Assembly (NCBI RefSeq): GCF_014698965.1
Contig: NZ_JACXAE010000060.1
Span: 77,499-127,103 of the forward strand
Reading direction: 5' to 3'
DNA: 49,605 nucleotides
Source: Iningainema tapete BLCC-T55
GTDB lineage: Bacteria; Cyanobacteriota; Cyanobacteriia; Cyanobacteriales; Nostocaceae
Part shown: in pieces, positions 9,080-17,408 of the stretch
Layout: each line of letters begins with the position of its first letter
How positions within the stretch are numbered: the first letter of the stretch is position 1
The notes under the pieces: generated by a model
The model's database searches: none
What the model saw: the letters and a program-made list of their open reading frames with translations, nothing else
Told to the model about the DNA's origin: nothing
Position numbers and translations under genes: made by a program

Positions 9080-10798
9080 ATGGTAGCGCTCACAGAGAAC
9101 GCCCAAAAACGGCTAACTATACAAACTGTCGAAATCGCTCCTAACACAACGGCGATTCGCAGCCTTGATTGGGATCGAGATCGCTTTGATATTGAATTCG
9201 GACTACAAAACGGTACGACATACAACTCTTATCTAATTAAAGGCGATCGCATTGCTTTGGTGGATACTTCTCACACGAAGTTTCGCCAATTGTATTTAGA
9301 TACTCTCAAAAGCCTTGTGAATCCAAAGGCAATCGATTATATAATAGTCAGCCACACAGAACCAGATCATAGCGGCTTAGTTGAAGATGTTTTGCAATTA
9401 GCGCCCAGAGCTACAGTTTTAGCGTCAAAAGTAGCACTTCAATTTCTAGATAACCTGGTTCACGATCCATTTTCCAAGCGGATAGTCAAGAGTGGCGATC
9501 GCATTGACTTAGGTCAAGGACATGAGATAGAATTTGTCAGCGCACCTAACTTACACTGGCCTGACACAATCTTTAGCTACGATCGCAAAACCCAAACCCT
9601 CTTCACTTGTGATGCGTTTGGGATGCACTATTGTAGCGACGACACCTTTGACGTGAACTTAGAGGCGATCGAACCCGACTTTAAATTCTACTACGACTGC
9701 CTCATGGGTCCTAACGCCCGTTCCTTGCTAAACGCCATGAAGAAAATGGGCGAATTAGGTAAAATTAAAATCGTTGCCAACGGTCACGGACCGCTATTAT
9801 ACCACAACCTGGAAGTATTGCGGGAATGTTACCAAAATTGGAGCCAAAAACAAGCGAAGGCAGAAACAATAGTTGCCGTATACTATGCCGGAGACTACGG
9901 CTACAGCAATCGCTTAGCGGCAGCAATCGCTGAGGGAGTACAAAAAACAGAAGTAGGCGTGGAAATGATGGATTTAACCACAGCCGAAACCCACGAAGTA
10001 CAAGAACTAGCGGGTAGAGCATCTGGTATTGTCATCGGTATGCCCCCAAGTGCCAATGTCGCGGCTCATGCAGGGATTAGTTCATTGCTATCTGTTGCCA
10101 AAGACAAGCAAGTAATCGGATTATTTGAGTGTTACGGCGAAGATGATGAACCCATCGATCCCCTACGCAGAAAATTTATCGACATGGGCATCAAAGAAGC
10201 ATTCCCACCAATTCGGATGAGAGAAGCTCCGACAAAAGCCACATTCCAATTGTGTGAGGAAGCAGGGGTAGACTTAGGACAATTAATTGTACGTGAGCGC
10301 AACATCAAGCAAATAAAGTCCCTTGATGTGAACATGGAAAAAGCGCTCGGTAGAATTAGCACCGGACTATATATTATCACCACCAAAAAAGATGAAATTC
10401 AAGGTGCAATGGTTGCTTCTTGGGTAGCTCAAGCTAGTTTACAACCACTGGGATTTACAGTAGCTGTAGCTAAAGATAGAGCAATTGACTCGTTGATGCA
10501 AGTAGGCGATCGCTTTGTACTCAACGTTTTAGAAGAAGGAAACTATCAGGATATCAAGAGACACTTCCTCAAACGCTTGCTTCCCGGTGCTGACAGATTT
10601 GCCGGAATAAAAACCCAAACAGCGAAAAACGGTTGCCCAATTCTCACAGACGCTCTCGCTTACATGGAATGCGTTGTTGTCAGCAGCATCGAATGTAGTG
10701 ACCACTGGCTATTATACTGCACAGTTTCTGATGGTCGAGTTTCCAACCCCGACGGACTAACAGCCGTGCGTCATCGCAAAGTTGGGAATTACTACTAA
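9080..10798 (+). CDS. flv3: Flavodiiron protein, Flv3 type
   Basis: A 572-aa class C flavodiiron protein: metallo-beta-lactamase-like domain (about 25-265), flavodoxin-like FMN domain (about 270-415, YYAGDYGYSNRLA) and flavin-reductase-like C-terminus (about 425-572). The di-iron ligands are canonical: His92, Glu94, Asp96 and His97 in SHTEPDHSG. This type reduces O2 to water with NAD(P)H or ferredoxin electrons downstream of photosystem I, usually as a heterodimer with an Flv1-type partner, which is the next gene. The ATG at 9080 is preferred over the GTG at 9062 because GGGAG lies just before it. The flv3-then-flv1 order matches the heterocyst flv3B-flv1B pair, but the sub-type is inferred. 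Confidence 0.88.
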   Translation: MVALTENAQKRLTIQTVEIAPNTTAIRSLDWDRDRFDIEFGLQNGTTYNSYLIKGDRIALVDTSHTKFRQLYLDTLKSLVNPKAIDYIIVSHTEPDHSGLVEDVLQLAPRATVLASKVALQFLDNLVHDPFSKRIVKSGDRIDLGQGHEIEFVSAPNLHWPDTIFSYDRKTQTLFTCDAFGMHYCSDDTFDVNLEAIEPDFKFYYDCLMGPNARSLLNAMKKMGELGKIKIVANGHGPLLYHNLEVLRECYQNWSQKQAKAETIVAVYYAGDYGYSNRLAAAIAEGVQKTEVGVEMMDLTTAETHEVQELAGRASGIVIGMPPSANVAAHAGISSLLSVAKDKQVIGLFECYGEDDEPIDPLRRKFIDMGIKEAFPPIRMREAPTKATFQLCEEAGVDLGQLIVRERNIKQIKSLDVNMEKALGRISTGLYIITTKKDEIQGAMVASWVAQASLQPLGFTVAVAKDRAIDSLMQVGDRFVLNVLEEGNYQDIKRHFLKRLLPGADRFAGIKTQTAKNGCPILTDALAYMECVVVSSIECSDHWLLYCTVSDGRVSNPDGLTAVRHRKVGNYY

Positions 10799-10838
10799 AC
10801 TGTTGCGAAATTAACTTGCATATCTGTTAAGGCTGCTA

Positions 10839-10975
10839 ATGGTTAATAGCTAATAGTAAAAATGCTAATTGCTAATAGTAAAAATGCTAATTGCTAATAG
10901 TAAAAAACACTGCGCAATTAGCCATTAACAATTAACAATTAACAATTAGCAATTAGCCATTAGCAATTAACAACA
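10839..10975. repeat. Clustered AT-rich repeats between the flavodiiron genes
   Basis: A 22-bp unit (AATGCTAATTGCTAATAGTAAA) is repeated exactly at 10861 and 10883, with a degenerate copy at 10839. From about 10915 a 7-bp AACAATT-type repeat follows in roughly the complementary sense, so the two halves can fold into a long imperfect stem. Most of the 205-nt gap between flv3 and flv1 is this repeat. Confidence 0.85.
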
Positions 10976-11003
10976 AGCTATCTTATCCCTTCACACAAAA
11001 ACT

Positions 11004-12716
11004 ATGAACAATTCAAATCCTCGCGATGTACAGGTTCTGCCCATTGCTACCAACACTACACTGATAAGAGCGCGGAGTTGGACACGTCTGCGATTTGAAA
11101 TAGAATATGCACTAGCTAGGGGTACCACTTCAAATTGCTATTTAATAGCTGGAGATAAAACAGCAATTATCGATCCACCGCCAGAAACCTTTACCCAAAT
11201 ATATTTAGACGCATTACAACAAAGCTTTGACTTACAACGGTTGGATTATGTGATTTTAGGACACTTTAATCCCAACCGAGTGCCAACTCTCAAAGCTCTT
11301 CTCGAACTTGCCCCACAGCTAACCTTTGTTTGTTCTCTTCCTGCTGCTGCCAATTTACGTGCTACTTTCCCCAATCATGAATTGAATGTAATCGTGATGC
11401 GCGGAAAAGAAACTCTAGACTTAGGCAAGGGACATGTTTTAAAATTCGTTCCTATACCTAGTCCACGTTGGCCTTCAGGATTATGTACCTACGATCAACA
11501 GACGCAAATTCTCTATACGAATAAGCTATTTGGTGCGCATATTTGTAGCGATGAAGTTTTTGATGAAGACTGGGATGTCTTAAAGGAAGATCAGCGTTAC
11601 TACTTTGATTGTCTCATGGCTCCCCATGCTACTCACTTACAAGCTGCTTTGGAGAAACTTTCCGAACTGCAAGTGAGAATGTATGCTACAATTCATGGTC
11701 CCTTGGTTCGCTATGGTTTGATGGAATTGACTCAGTCTTATGAACAATGGAGTCGTTCTCAAACTGAGCGGGAGATCACTGTTGCGCTACTTTATGCCTC
11801 AGCTTACGGAAATACAGCAACTTTAGCACAGGCGATGGCTCTTGGCTTGACCAAAGGCGGGGTAGCTGTGGAGTCGATTAACTGCGAATTTGCTCAGCCT
11901 GATGAAATCCGTGCTGCTGTAGAAAGTTCCGATGGCTTTATCATTGGTACTCCCACAATCGGTGGTAATGCACCAACACCCATTCACACTGCGTTGGGTA
12001 TTGTGTTATCAATTGGTGACAACAGTAAGTTAGCAGGGGTATTTGGTTCTTATGGTTGGAGTGGCGAAGCGATTGATTTCGTGGAAGGTAAACTCCGAGA
12101 TGCGGGATATCGATTTGGGTTTGAAACTCCGCGAGTAAAGTTTAAACCCTCTGATGTTGCTCTCAAGCAGATTGAAGAAACTGGTACAGACTTTGCCCAA
12201 GCTTTGAGGAAAGCGAAAAAACTGCGTTTGCCCCAAGCAGCTGCTACTCCAATGGAACAAGCTGTAGGTAGAATAGTTGGTTCAGTTTGCGTACTTACAG
12301 CAAAGCAGGGTGAAGTCTCTACCGGGATGTTAGGCGCTTGGGTTTCTCAAGCTACTTTTAACCCACCCGGTATTTCAGTTGCTGTTGCTAAAGATCGAGC
12401 AATTGAATCGCTAATGCATCAAGGTGGTAAGTTTGCTTTAAATATCCTTCCTGAAGGCAATCATCAAGAGTACATGAAGCACTTCCGTAAATCTTTTGCC
12501 CCAGGAGAAGACAGATTCGCCAACTTTCCCACAGGAGTTGCTGATAACGGCTGTACCATTCTTACTGATGCCGCAGCATATCTTGAATGTTCTGTCAATA
12601 AGCGCATGGAATGTGGCGATCACTGGGTTGTGTATGCAACTGTTGACAATGGTAAACTACTAAAATCTGATAGCGTTACTGCTGTCCATCATCGCAAAGC
12701 CGGTAATCATTATTAA
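11004..12716 (+). CDS. flv1: Flavodiiron protein, Flv1 type with substituted di-iron ligands
   Basis: A 570-aa protein with the same three domains as its upstream neighbour. Where the partner has HxExDH, this one has His87, Asn89, Asn91 and Arg92 (GHFNPNRVP), so it cannot bind a canonical di-iron centre through this motif. Such substitution is typical of Flv1 and Flv2. Known cyanobacterial Flv1 works with Flv3 in O2 photoreduction, so the pair probably acts as a heteromer in the cytoplasm. The flavodoxin (LLYASAYGNTATLA) and flavin reductase domains look complete. If this is flv1B, it would protect nitrogenase in heterocysts; that is inference from gene order. Confidence 0.87.
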   Translation: MNNSNPRDVQVLPIATNTTLIRARSWTRLRFEIEYALARGTTSNCYLIAGDKTAIIDPPPETFTQIYLDALQQSFDLQRLDYVILGHFNPNRVPTLKALLELAPQLTFVCSLPAAANLRATFPNHELNVIVMRGKETLDLGKGHVLKFVPIPSPRWPSGLCTYDQQTQILYTNKLFGAHICSDEVFDEDWDVLKEDQRYYFDCLMAPHATHLQAALEKLSELQVRMYATIHGPLVRYGLMELTQSYEQWSRSQTEREITVALLYASAYGNTATLAQAMALGLTKGGVAVESINCEFAQPDEIRAAVESSDGFIIGTPTIGGNAPTPIHTALGIVLSIGDNSKLAGVFGSYGWSGEAIDFVEGKLRDAGYRFGFETPRVKFKPSDVALKQIEETGTDFAQALRKAKKLRLPQAAATPMEQAVGRIVGSVCVLTAKQGEVSTGMLGAWVSQATFNPPGISVAVAKDRAIESLMHQGGKFALNILPEGNHQEYMKHFRKSFAPGEDRFANFPTGVADNGCTILTDAAAYLECSVNKRMECGDHWVVYATVDNGKLLKSDSVTAVHHRKAGNHY

Positions 12717-12723
12717 TTAGGTG

Positions 12724-12748
12724 GTAGGGTGGGCATTGCCCACCCTAC
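12724..12748. terminator. Bidirectional hairpin terminator between flv1 and the PIN toxin gene
   Basis: GTAGGGTGGGC (12724-12734) and GCCCACCCTAC (12738-12748) form a perfect 11-bp stem with an ATT loop, between two convergent genes. TTAATTT follows on the plus strand. It is well placed to stop both transcripts. The sequence also resembles a widespread cyanobacterial repeat. Confidence 0.7.
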
Positions 12749-13174
12749 TTAATTTAAAACATCTAGAAATTGCGCAGGGCTGAGAATCTGTGTGCCGTGA
12801 TAGTATTTAATAGGCAACAAAGATTGAGTATCTAAGCTCACCAAATAATTAGCTTTTGCTTCATAAGCCGCTGCTAAAAACATGTTGTCGTTTGGATCGA
12901 TGTGATCTAATCGTGTTGCTTCATAAGCTCCAGGAATGAATAAACTAGTTTTAGCGATCGCTGCTACTAAGTCTTGTAATTTTTTTGCAGATACTCCACG
13001 TCTACTCAAAACGACAACTAACTCCATTAGTAGTTGAGGCGATGTGACTAAAGTGTATTGTCCGTTACTCCAACAATCTACAATCCTCACAGCAGCACTT
13101 GTCGGATTTTTACTTAACAATGCAGCAATAAAAACAGAGGTGTCTATTACAACTTTAAGCCGATTTTCTGTCAC
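12749..13174 (-). CDS. PIN-domain ribonuclease toxin
   Basis: The 141-aa protein is a PIN-domain nuclease of the kind annotated as a putative toxin-antitoxin toxin. The first acidic residue is in VVIDTSVFIAAL. A central Glu is in MELVVVLSRRGVS and the C-terminal acidic group in DPNDNMFLAAAYE plus SLDTQSLL. PIN toxins cleave RNA with bound Mg2+ or Mn2+. It starts at a GTG (13174) inside the end of the upstream antitoxin gene (20-nt overlap), so the two are co-translated. All catalytic acids seem present. Confidence 0.82.
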   Translation of the reverse strand: MTENRLKVVIDTSVFIAALLSKNPTSAAVRIVDCWSNGQYTLVTSPQLLMELVVVLSRRGVSAKKLQDLVAAIAKTSLFIPGAYEATRLDHIDPNDNMFLAAAYEAKANYLVSLDTQSLLPIKYYHGTQILSPAQFLDVLN

Positions 13175-13388
13175 TTTCTGCTGCTATCCGAGCGCGAATT
13201 TCATCAAAATCTGCCCAAATTTCTTCCGGTGAGCAGTGCGGGGAGTTTTTTGCTATATTCCAACCATTAGCAATGATTTTCTCAGCTTTAGCCTTTTCCG
13301 CTTCAGTGATTGGGCTGAGTTTATAAGAACCAAAGTTAAGATGATCGTCTGTATCGCGTTCATCTAGAAAGTTTTCTTTGATTTCCAT
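13155..13388 (-). CDS. Putative antitoxin of the PIN toxin
   Basis: A 77-aa, highly charged, mostly helical protein placed directly upstream of and overlapping the PIN toxin gene, the standard antitoxin position. The AGGAG upstream of the ATG is about 12 nt away. I recognise no DNA-binding domain, and the sequence after residue 28 (ITEAEKAKAEKIIANGWNIA) is a long charged helix that could wrap the toxin. Antitoxin identity is inferred from position. Confidence 0.65.
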   Translation of the reverse strand: MEIKENFLDERDTDDHLNFGSYKLSPITEAEKAKAEKIIANGWNIAKNSPHCSPEEIWADFDEIRARIAAESDRKSA

Positions 13389-13825
13389 AATTACTAAAGG
13401 CTCCTTGATCTTTTATATATCACTCTACCATTCTTCTCTCTATTCACAATCCTCCTATAGATAAAACTAATATTTGTTGATGTTTACAAAAATATTATAA
13501 ATATCACTGAATAAAATTACACTCTTATTTTTCTCCTCAAAGTGTTAATAAACACCGAAAAAATGTATCCTATATAGTTAGATTTGAACCCCCCAACCCC
13601 CCGATGCGTTGGGGGACACTAAACTCTCTTTCAAGGGAATACTAAACCCCTATTTTTAAGAGGGGATTTAGTACCCCCCTTGCCAAGGGGGGCTGGGGGG
13701 TTCCACCGACAATCTGCCCCTACTTGTATTGACAAATACATCAGTTATTACTAATGGGCAAAAATGTTTGCAAGTTTTCCGAAAAAACTTCATACTTTTT
13801 GAGGAATAAATACAATTAACCAACT
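13389..13825. other. Intergenic region with a long inverted repeat
   Basis: A 437-nt gap between divergent genes. It is AT-rich apart from the C/G-rich repeat at 13586-13703. It must contain the promoters of both the toxin-antitoxin pair and the downstream membrane protein, but I see no convincing -35/-10 pair. Confidence 0.6.
13586..13703. repeat. Terminal inverted repeat element, C/G-rich
   Basis: GAACCCCCCAACCCCCC (13586-13602) is matched by GGGGGGCTGGGGGGTTC (13687-13703), with further paired pieces inside (CCCCTATTTTTAAGAGGGG). The whole 118-bp unit can fold into one structure and encodes nothing. This CCCCCCAACCCCCC type is frequent in Nostocales genomes and may be a non-autonomous element. 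Confidence 0.8.
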
Positions 13826-15238
13826 ATGCTATTCTCTCCAGAACTTACCAAAGAACCCGTAACCCGTCGTCACCTCTGGTTTAACCGATTGATGGCAATA
13901 ATTGCTGTAGTTAACTTATTTTTAGTATTTTTTGATATGAGCTACATACCTTGGCGTGATTTATACTTACAGGAAATGAGCAGCTTAACTCAGTTATATG
14001 ACCCCATTAAAGGCATTGAGCCTCATCGAGATACGCAAAATTATCTCAATAAAGTATATCAATTAGAACAGGTTTTGCCGACAGGATTAGAGTCATCGGC
14101 GACAGAAACCTTATTGGCTCAATTGCGGGATCTTAGTGATGAGATGATTAAAGATAATCCTTTTGCTGGAGCTAATAAAAGTGGTACTCTAGAAAGTATT
14201 AAGAATTTAATGCGCGATCGCATGAAGATGGAATCAGCGCATCAAGCCTTCCGATTATTTTGGAGTGAGCCGTATCTTCAGAAAGCTGGTTGGCAATCAG
14301 AAATTAATTTTTTTCATACTCAGATTCAACCATTAATCAAAACCAACTACTACCGCCACATTGGCATTAACGGTAAGCCTATCAATCGTTTCTGGCTGAT
14401 TGACTTCCCATTTGTTGTGTTATTTACCTTAGAATTAATCGGGCGCACCTTTTTGATTAGTCGCCGAGAAATTGAGTTAACTTGGCGACAAGCAATACTA
14501 AAGCGTTGGTACGATATTTTCTTACTACTACCATTCTGGAGATTCTTACGAATCATTCCTGTAATCGTTCGCCTTAACCAAGCTAATTTAATCAATATTG
14601 AACTTATCCGCAAGCAAATTAATGAGGATGTGGCTGCTAATTTTGCTGAAGAAATAACTGAAATTGTCGCGATTCGTTTGATTACTCAAATTCAAGAGGC
14701 AATTCAAAATGGTAAAATTATAGATTGGTTCTTAAGACCACAAACGCGCCATTATATTGATATTAATAATACCGATGAAATTAAGGCGATCGCCACACGC
14801 ATCCTTCACCTCACAGTTTATCAAGTTGTGCCGAAAATTCAACCAGATATAGAAGCAATGCTGCATCATAGCATTAAAACTATTCTGAGTCAATCTCCTG
14901 CCTATCAACAACTGCAGAATGTTCCTGGATTAAATCAATTACCCACTCAGTTAACAGAGCAATTAGTAAAAGATATTTCTCAAACAGCTTACACCACTAT
15001 GACAACTTTATTAGAAGATCCTGAGGCAGCAACACTATCCAATCGTTTGATTGACAATTTCGGTGCCGCGTTACAAGTAGCAATCCAAAATCAACAGAAC
15101 ATCCAGGAAATTCGTTCTTTACTAATCGATTTGCTGGAAGAAATCAAAATTAACTATGTTAAAGGAATTGAAGAAGGAGGAGTAGAAAAAAGCTTACAAG
15201 AAGCTAATCAAATCCGCAAAATTATTCAGCACCCTTAA
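13826..15238 (+). CDS. Conserved cyanobacterial membrane protein of unknown function
   Basis: A 470-aa protein I cannot assign. One hydrophobic segment lies near the N-terminus (about 22-42). A second is at about 190-215, followed by a short segment with regularly spaced arginines (WYDIFLLLPFWRFLRIIPVIVR) that resembles an ion-channel voltage-sensor or linker region. The C-terminal 220 residues are helical and polar (QIQEAIQNGK, LLEDPEAATLSNRLID) and should be cytoplasmic. The channel resemblance is only a pattern; no pore motif is visible. It stands alone with its own upstream region, about 100 nt before a MATE transporter gene on the same strand. Confidence 0.7.
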   Translation: MLFSPELTKEPVTRRHLWFNRLMAIIAVVNLFLVFFDMSYIPWRDLYLQEMSSLTQLYDPIKGIEPHRDTQNYLNKVYQLEQVLPTGLESSATETLLAQLRDLSDEMIKDNPFAGANKSGTLESIKNLMRDRMKMESAHQAFRLFWSEPYLQKAGWQSEINFFHTQIQPLIKTNYYRHIGINGKPINRFWLIDFPFVVLFTLELIGRTFLISRREIELTWRQAILKRWYDIFLLLPFWRFLRIIPVIVRLNQANLINIELIRKQINEDVAANFAEEITEIVAIRLITQIQEAIQNGKIIDWFLRPQTRHYIDINNTDEIKAIATRILHLTVYQVVPKIQPDIEAMLHHSIKTILSQSPAYQQLQNVPGLNQLPTQLTEQLVKDISQTAYTTMTTLLEDPEAATLSNRLIDNFGAALQVAIQNQQNIQEIRSLLIDLLEEIKINYVKGIEEGGVEKSLQEANQIRKIIQHP

Positions 15239-15338
15239 ACTCTATGGTGAGCGATCGCACAAATAAAGAATATAATCCAAAGTAATGTAAAAAGTATACT
15301 CTGTTTGAGTAAAGATTTTGGTCACTAGAAGTTAATTT

Positions 15339-16691
15339 ATGAACTTGATCCTCCCAAGTCAGTATGATTTCGTACCTCGCTTCTTCCGACTGGCGCTAGC
15401 CAATGTGCTGTCTAATATCATGGTGCCACTGGCAAATTTAGTCAGTATCATCTTCTTGGGTCATCTCAGTGAAATCCACCATTTAGTAGGAGCAGCCCTA
15501 GCAGGAAATATACTTAACTTCCTCTACATGGTACTCACATTTTTAAGAATGGGTACAACTGGGGTAACAGCCCAAGCTGTGGGAAGAGATGACACAGAAG
15601 CTGTGTTGTTAGTGGGACTGCGTAATGGTTTAATTGCTTTAGTGCTAGGGAGCGCGATCGTACTTTTGCAGTACCCTTTGGGAGAACTGGGTTTTGCCCT
15701 GCTCAATGTTGCTCCAGAAGTAAAAGCTTCAGGGCTTGCCTATTTCAACGCCCAAATTTGGGGCGCTCCGGCAATTTTGCTCAATTTTGTCTTGATTGGT
15801 TGGTTTCTAGGACGAGAAAAAAATGGTTTAGTAGTGCTTTTATCTGTCATTGGCAATGGTGCTAAAATCTTATTCGACTACCTCTTGATTGTCCGCTTAG
15901 GTTGGGAAAGTATGGGAGCAGGAGTTTCCTATGCTGCAAGCCAATACCTATTTCTATTGGTAGGATTGATTTTTTTATGTACAGAAATTAAGTGGCAAGA
16001 GGTACGAGCAATAGCTGGAAAAATCTGGGACATAACAGCTATACACTCCACTTTAAGTCTCAATGGAAATATCTTTGTCAGCAATTTCCTGATTTTCTTT
16101 GCCATCTTCACCTTTAGGTACGAGGGTGCGCAGATGGGGACAATTATCTATGCTCAAAATGCCTTGCTCTTGCAAATCTCCGTTTTGAGCAGCTATGTTG
16201 CTGAAGGAATGGGATTCAGCACAGCAACTTTGAGTGGAAACTTTAAAGGGAAAGGAGCTTCACAACAGTTAGTACCCCTAGCCTATGTTTCTGTTGTCAG
16301 TAGTCTGCTAGTAGGGCTGTGTTTCGGCGGAGTGTGTTGGTTATTTCCTAACACCGTTTTTGGGTTGTTAACCAACCATACCGAAGTCACCTCTAACATT
16401 GAAATTTTTCTTCCCTGGGTGCTACTCATAATTGTATGCGTTTCAATTGATTGGATATTGGAAGGGTACTTCTTGGGTTTAGCCGCAGGGCATACTCTCC
16501 GCAATGTGAGCTTAGCTGCCATAACAGTGGGATTTGCGCCTGCTGCTTTTGCCGCCAGTAAGTTTGAAAGTAACCATATCTTGTGGTTGGCTTTGTCTTT
16601 GTTCTACGCTATTAGAATGCTGGCGCTTGCGGTACAATTGCCCAACACATTTGAAAGTGTTGTTGAAGAAAATACTGTTGTCACGCATTAG
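15339..16691 (+). CDS. MATE family multidrug/metabolite exporter
   Basis: A 450-aa hydrophobic protein with about 12 predicted membrane segments and MATE/DinF-type sequence (LSNIMVPLANLVSIIFLGHL near the N-terminus, then LRMGTTGVTAQAVGRDD). MATE proteins export cationic or amphipathic compounds using Na+ or H+ gradients. Its position about 700 nt before a non-ribosomal peptide synthetase makes it a plausible exporter for that product, though it could serve any substrate. Its stop overlaps that of the convergent ectC by 4 nt. Length is normal for the family. Confidence 0.85.
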   Translation: MNLILPSQYDFVPRFFRLALANVLSNIMVPLANLVSIIFLGHLSEIHHLVGAALAGNILNFLYMVLTFLRMGTTGVTAQAVGRDDTEAVLLVGLRNGLIALVLGSAIVLLQYPLGELGFALLNVAPEVKASGLAYFNAQIWGAPAILLNFVLIGWFLGREKNGLVVLLSVIGNGAKILFDYLLIVRLGWESMGAGVSYAASQYLFLLVGLIFLCTEIKWQEVRAIAGKIWDITAIHSTLSLNGNIFVSNFLIFFAIFTFRYEGAQMGTIIYAQNALLLQISVLSSYVAEGMGFSTATLSGNFKGKGASQQLVPLAYVSVVSSLLVGLCFGGVCWLFPNTVFGLLTNHTEVTSNIEIFLPWVLLIIVCVSIDWILEGYFLGLAAGHTLRNVSLAAITVGFAPAAFAASKFESNHILWLALSLFYAIRMLALAVQLPNTFESVVEENTVVTH

Positions 16692-17065
16692 TAACAAGAA
16701 CTTTCGCCATTCGTAAGGTTGTGGGCTTCATTTCCTTTTAAAGGGGGAGAAAATACACATATTAGTCTCAGGGGCGTTTTTGCTCTAAGATAATGTTTGT
16801 CATGTCGATCAAGAGCATACATAGTGCCTGGTTGAATTGGATAGACAACACCATTTACTTCTACCTCCCCTTCTCCTTCAAGACAGTAGCAAGTTTCCTT
16901 GTGATTTTTGTATTCTAAAAGTGATTCTGTGCCTGGGTAAATAATAGTATCTGTGAGTGAATAGCCCATTCCATCTGTTTCAATCAGAAACCTACGACTT
17001 TGCCCATTTCCCCAGGCAATGTCTCTTTCTGTATGAACAATTTCACTTAGCTTCCTGATTATCAT
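16688..17065 (-). CDS. ectC: Solitary ectoine synthase (EctC) homologue
   Basis: A 125-aa cupin clearly of the EctC family (NGQSRRFLIETDGMGYS, YKNHKETCYCLEGEGEVEV, YPIQPGTMYALDRHDKHYLR, CVFSPPLKGNE). The three metal ligands known from Paenibacillus EctC (Glu57, Tyr85, His93) correspond to Glu57, Tyr83 and His91 here. EctC cyclises N-gamma-acetyl-diaminobutyrate to ectoine. No ectA, ectB or ectD lies in the window, so the enzyme has no obvious supply of its usual substrate. It is divergent from the NRPS gene and convergent with the MATE gene. It could take imported or NRPS-related diaminobutyrate derivatives, but that is inference. Upstream promoter DNA is shared with the NRPS. Confidence 0.88.
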   Translation of the reverse strand: MIIRKLSEIVHTERDIAWGNGQSRRFLIETDGMGYSLTDTIIYPGTESLLEYKNHKETCYCLEGEGEVEVNGVVYPIQPGTMYALDRHDKHYLRAKTPLRLICVFSPPLKGNEAHNLTNGESSCY

Positions 17066-17408
17066 CTTGATTTTAACTTCTGAACGTTACTTTTTTAATG
17101 AACCGCCAAGACGCCAAGAGCGCCTTCGCGCAGCGTCTCCGACAGGAGAAGAAAGGAAACACTTATGTTCATAAATCATTTAGGACTGCTATATCAATCT
17201 TAAAAAAGCTGCTATATCACCCCTGCCAGCACATATTTAAAATTTTTCCATTTCGATTTACTAACATAAAACTATTTCTTGAACCTAAATTATTTTGTAA
17301 AATAGTTTAATAAAAAGTATTAAAATAATAAATAAATATAATAAATAATTACATAAATTGATAGACGAAAAATAGTAATATTCAAATGCTGGTAAAAGAT
17401 AAAACGAT
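17066..17408. other. Divergent promoter region between ectC and the NRPS
   Basis: A 343-nt region. The part at 17098-17155 (CCGCCAAGACGCCAAGAGCG and the following GC-rich words) is a dispersed repeat common in Nostoc-type genomes; the 70-codon frame over it is not a gene. The remainder to 17408 is very AT-rich, with a TATAAT at 17337-17342 but no clear -35. No strong ribosome-binding site precedes the NRPS start. Confidence 0.55.

Noticed and set aside
13826-15238. Voltage-gated ion channel
   Set aside because: There is an S4-like arginine pattern, but no pore loop or full six-segment layout, so only a conserved membrane protein can be claimed.
17098-17310. 70-codon plus-strand frame between ectC and the NRPS
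   Set aside because: Its first third is a known dispersed-repeat word set (CCGCCAAGACGCCAAGAGCG) and the rest is AT-rich with no protein-like composition.
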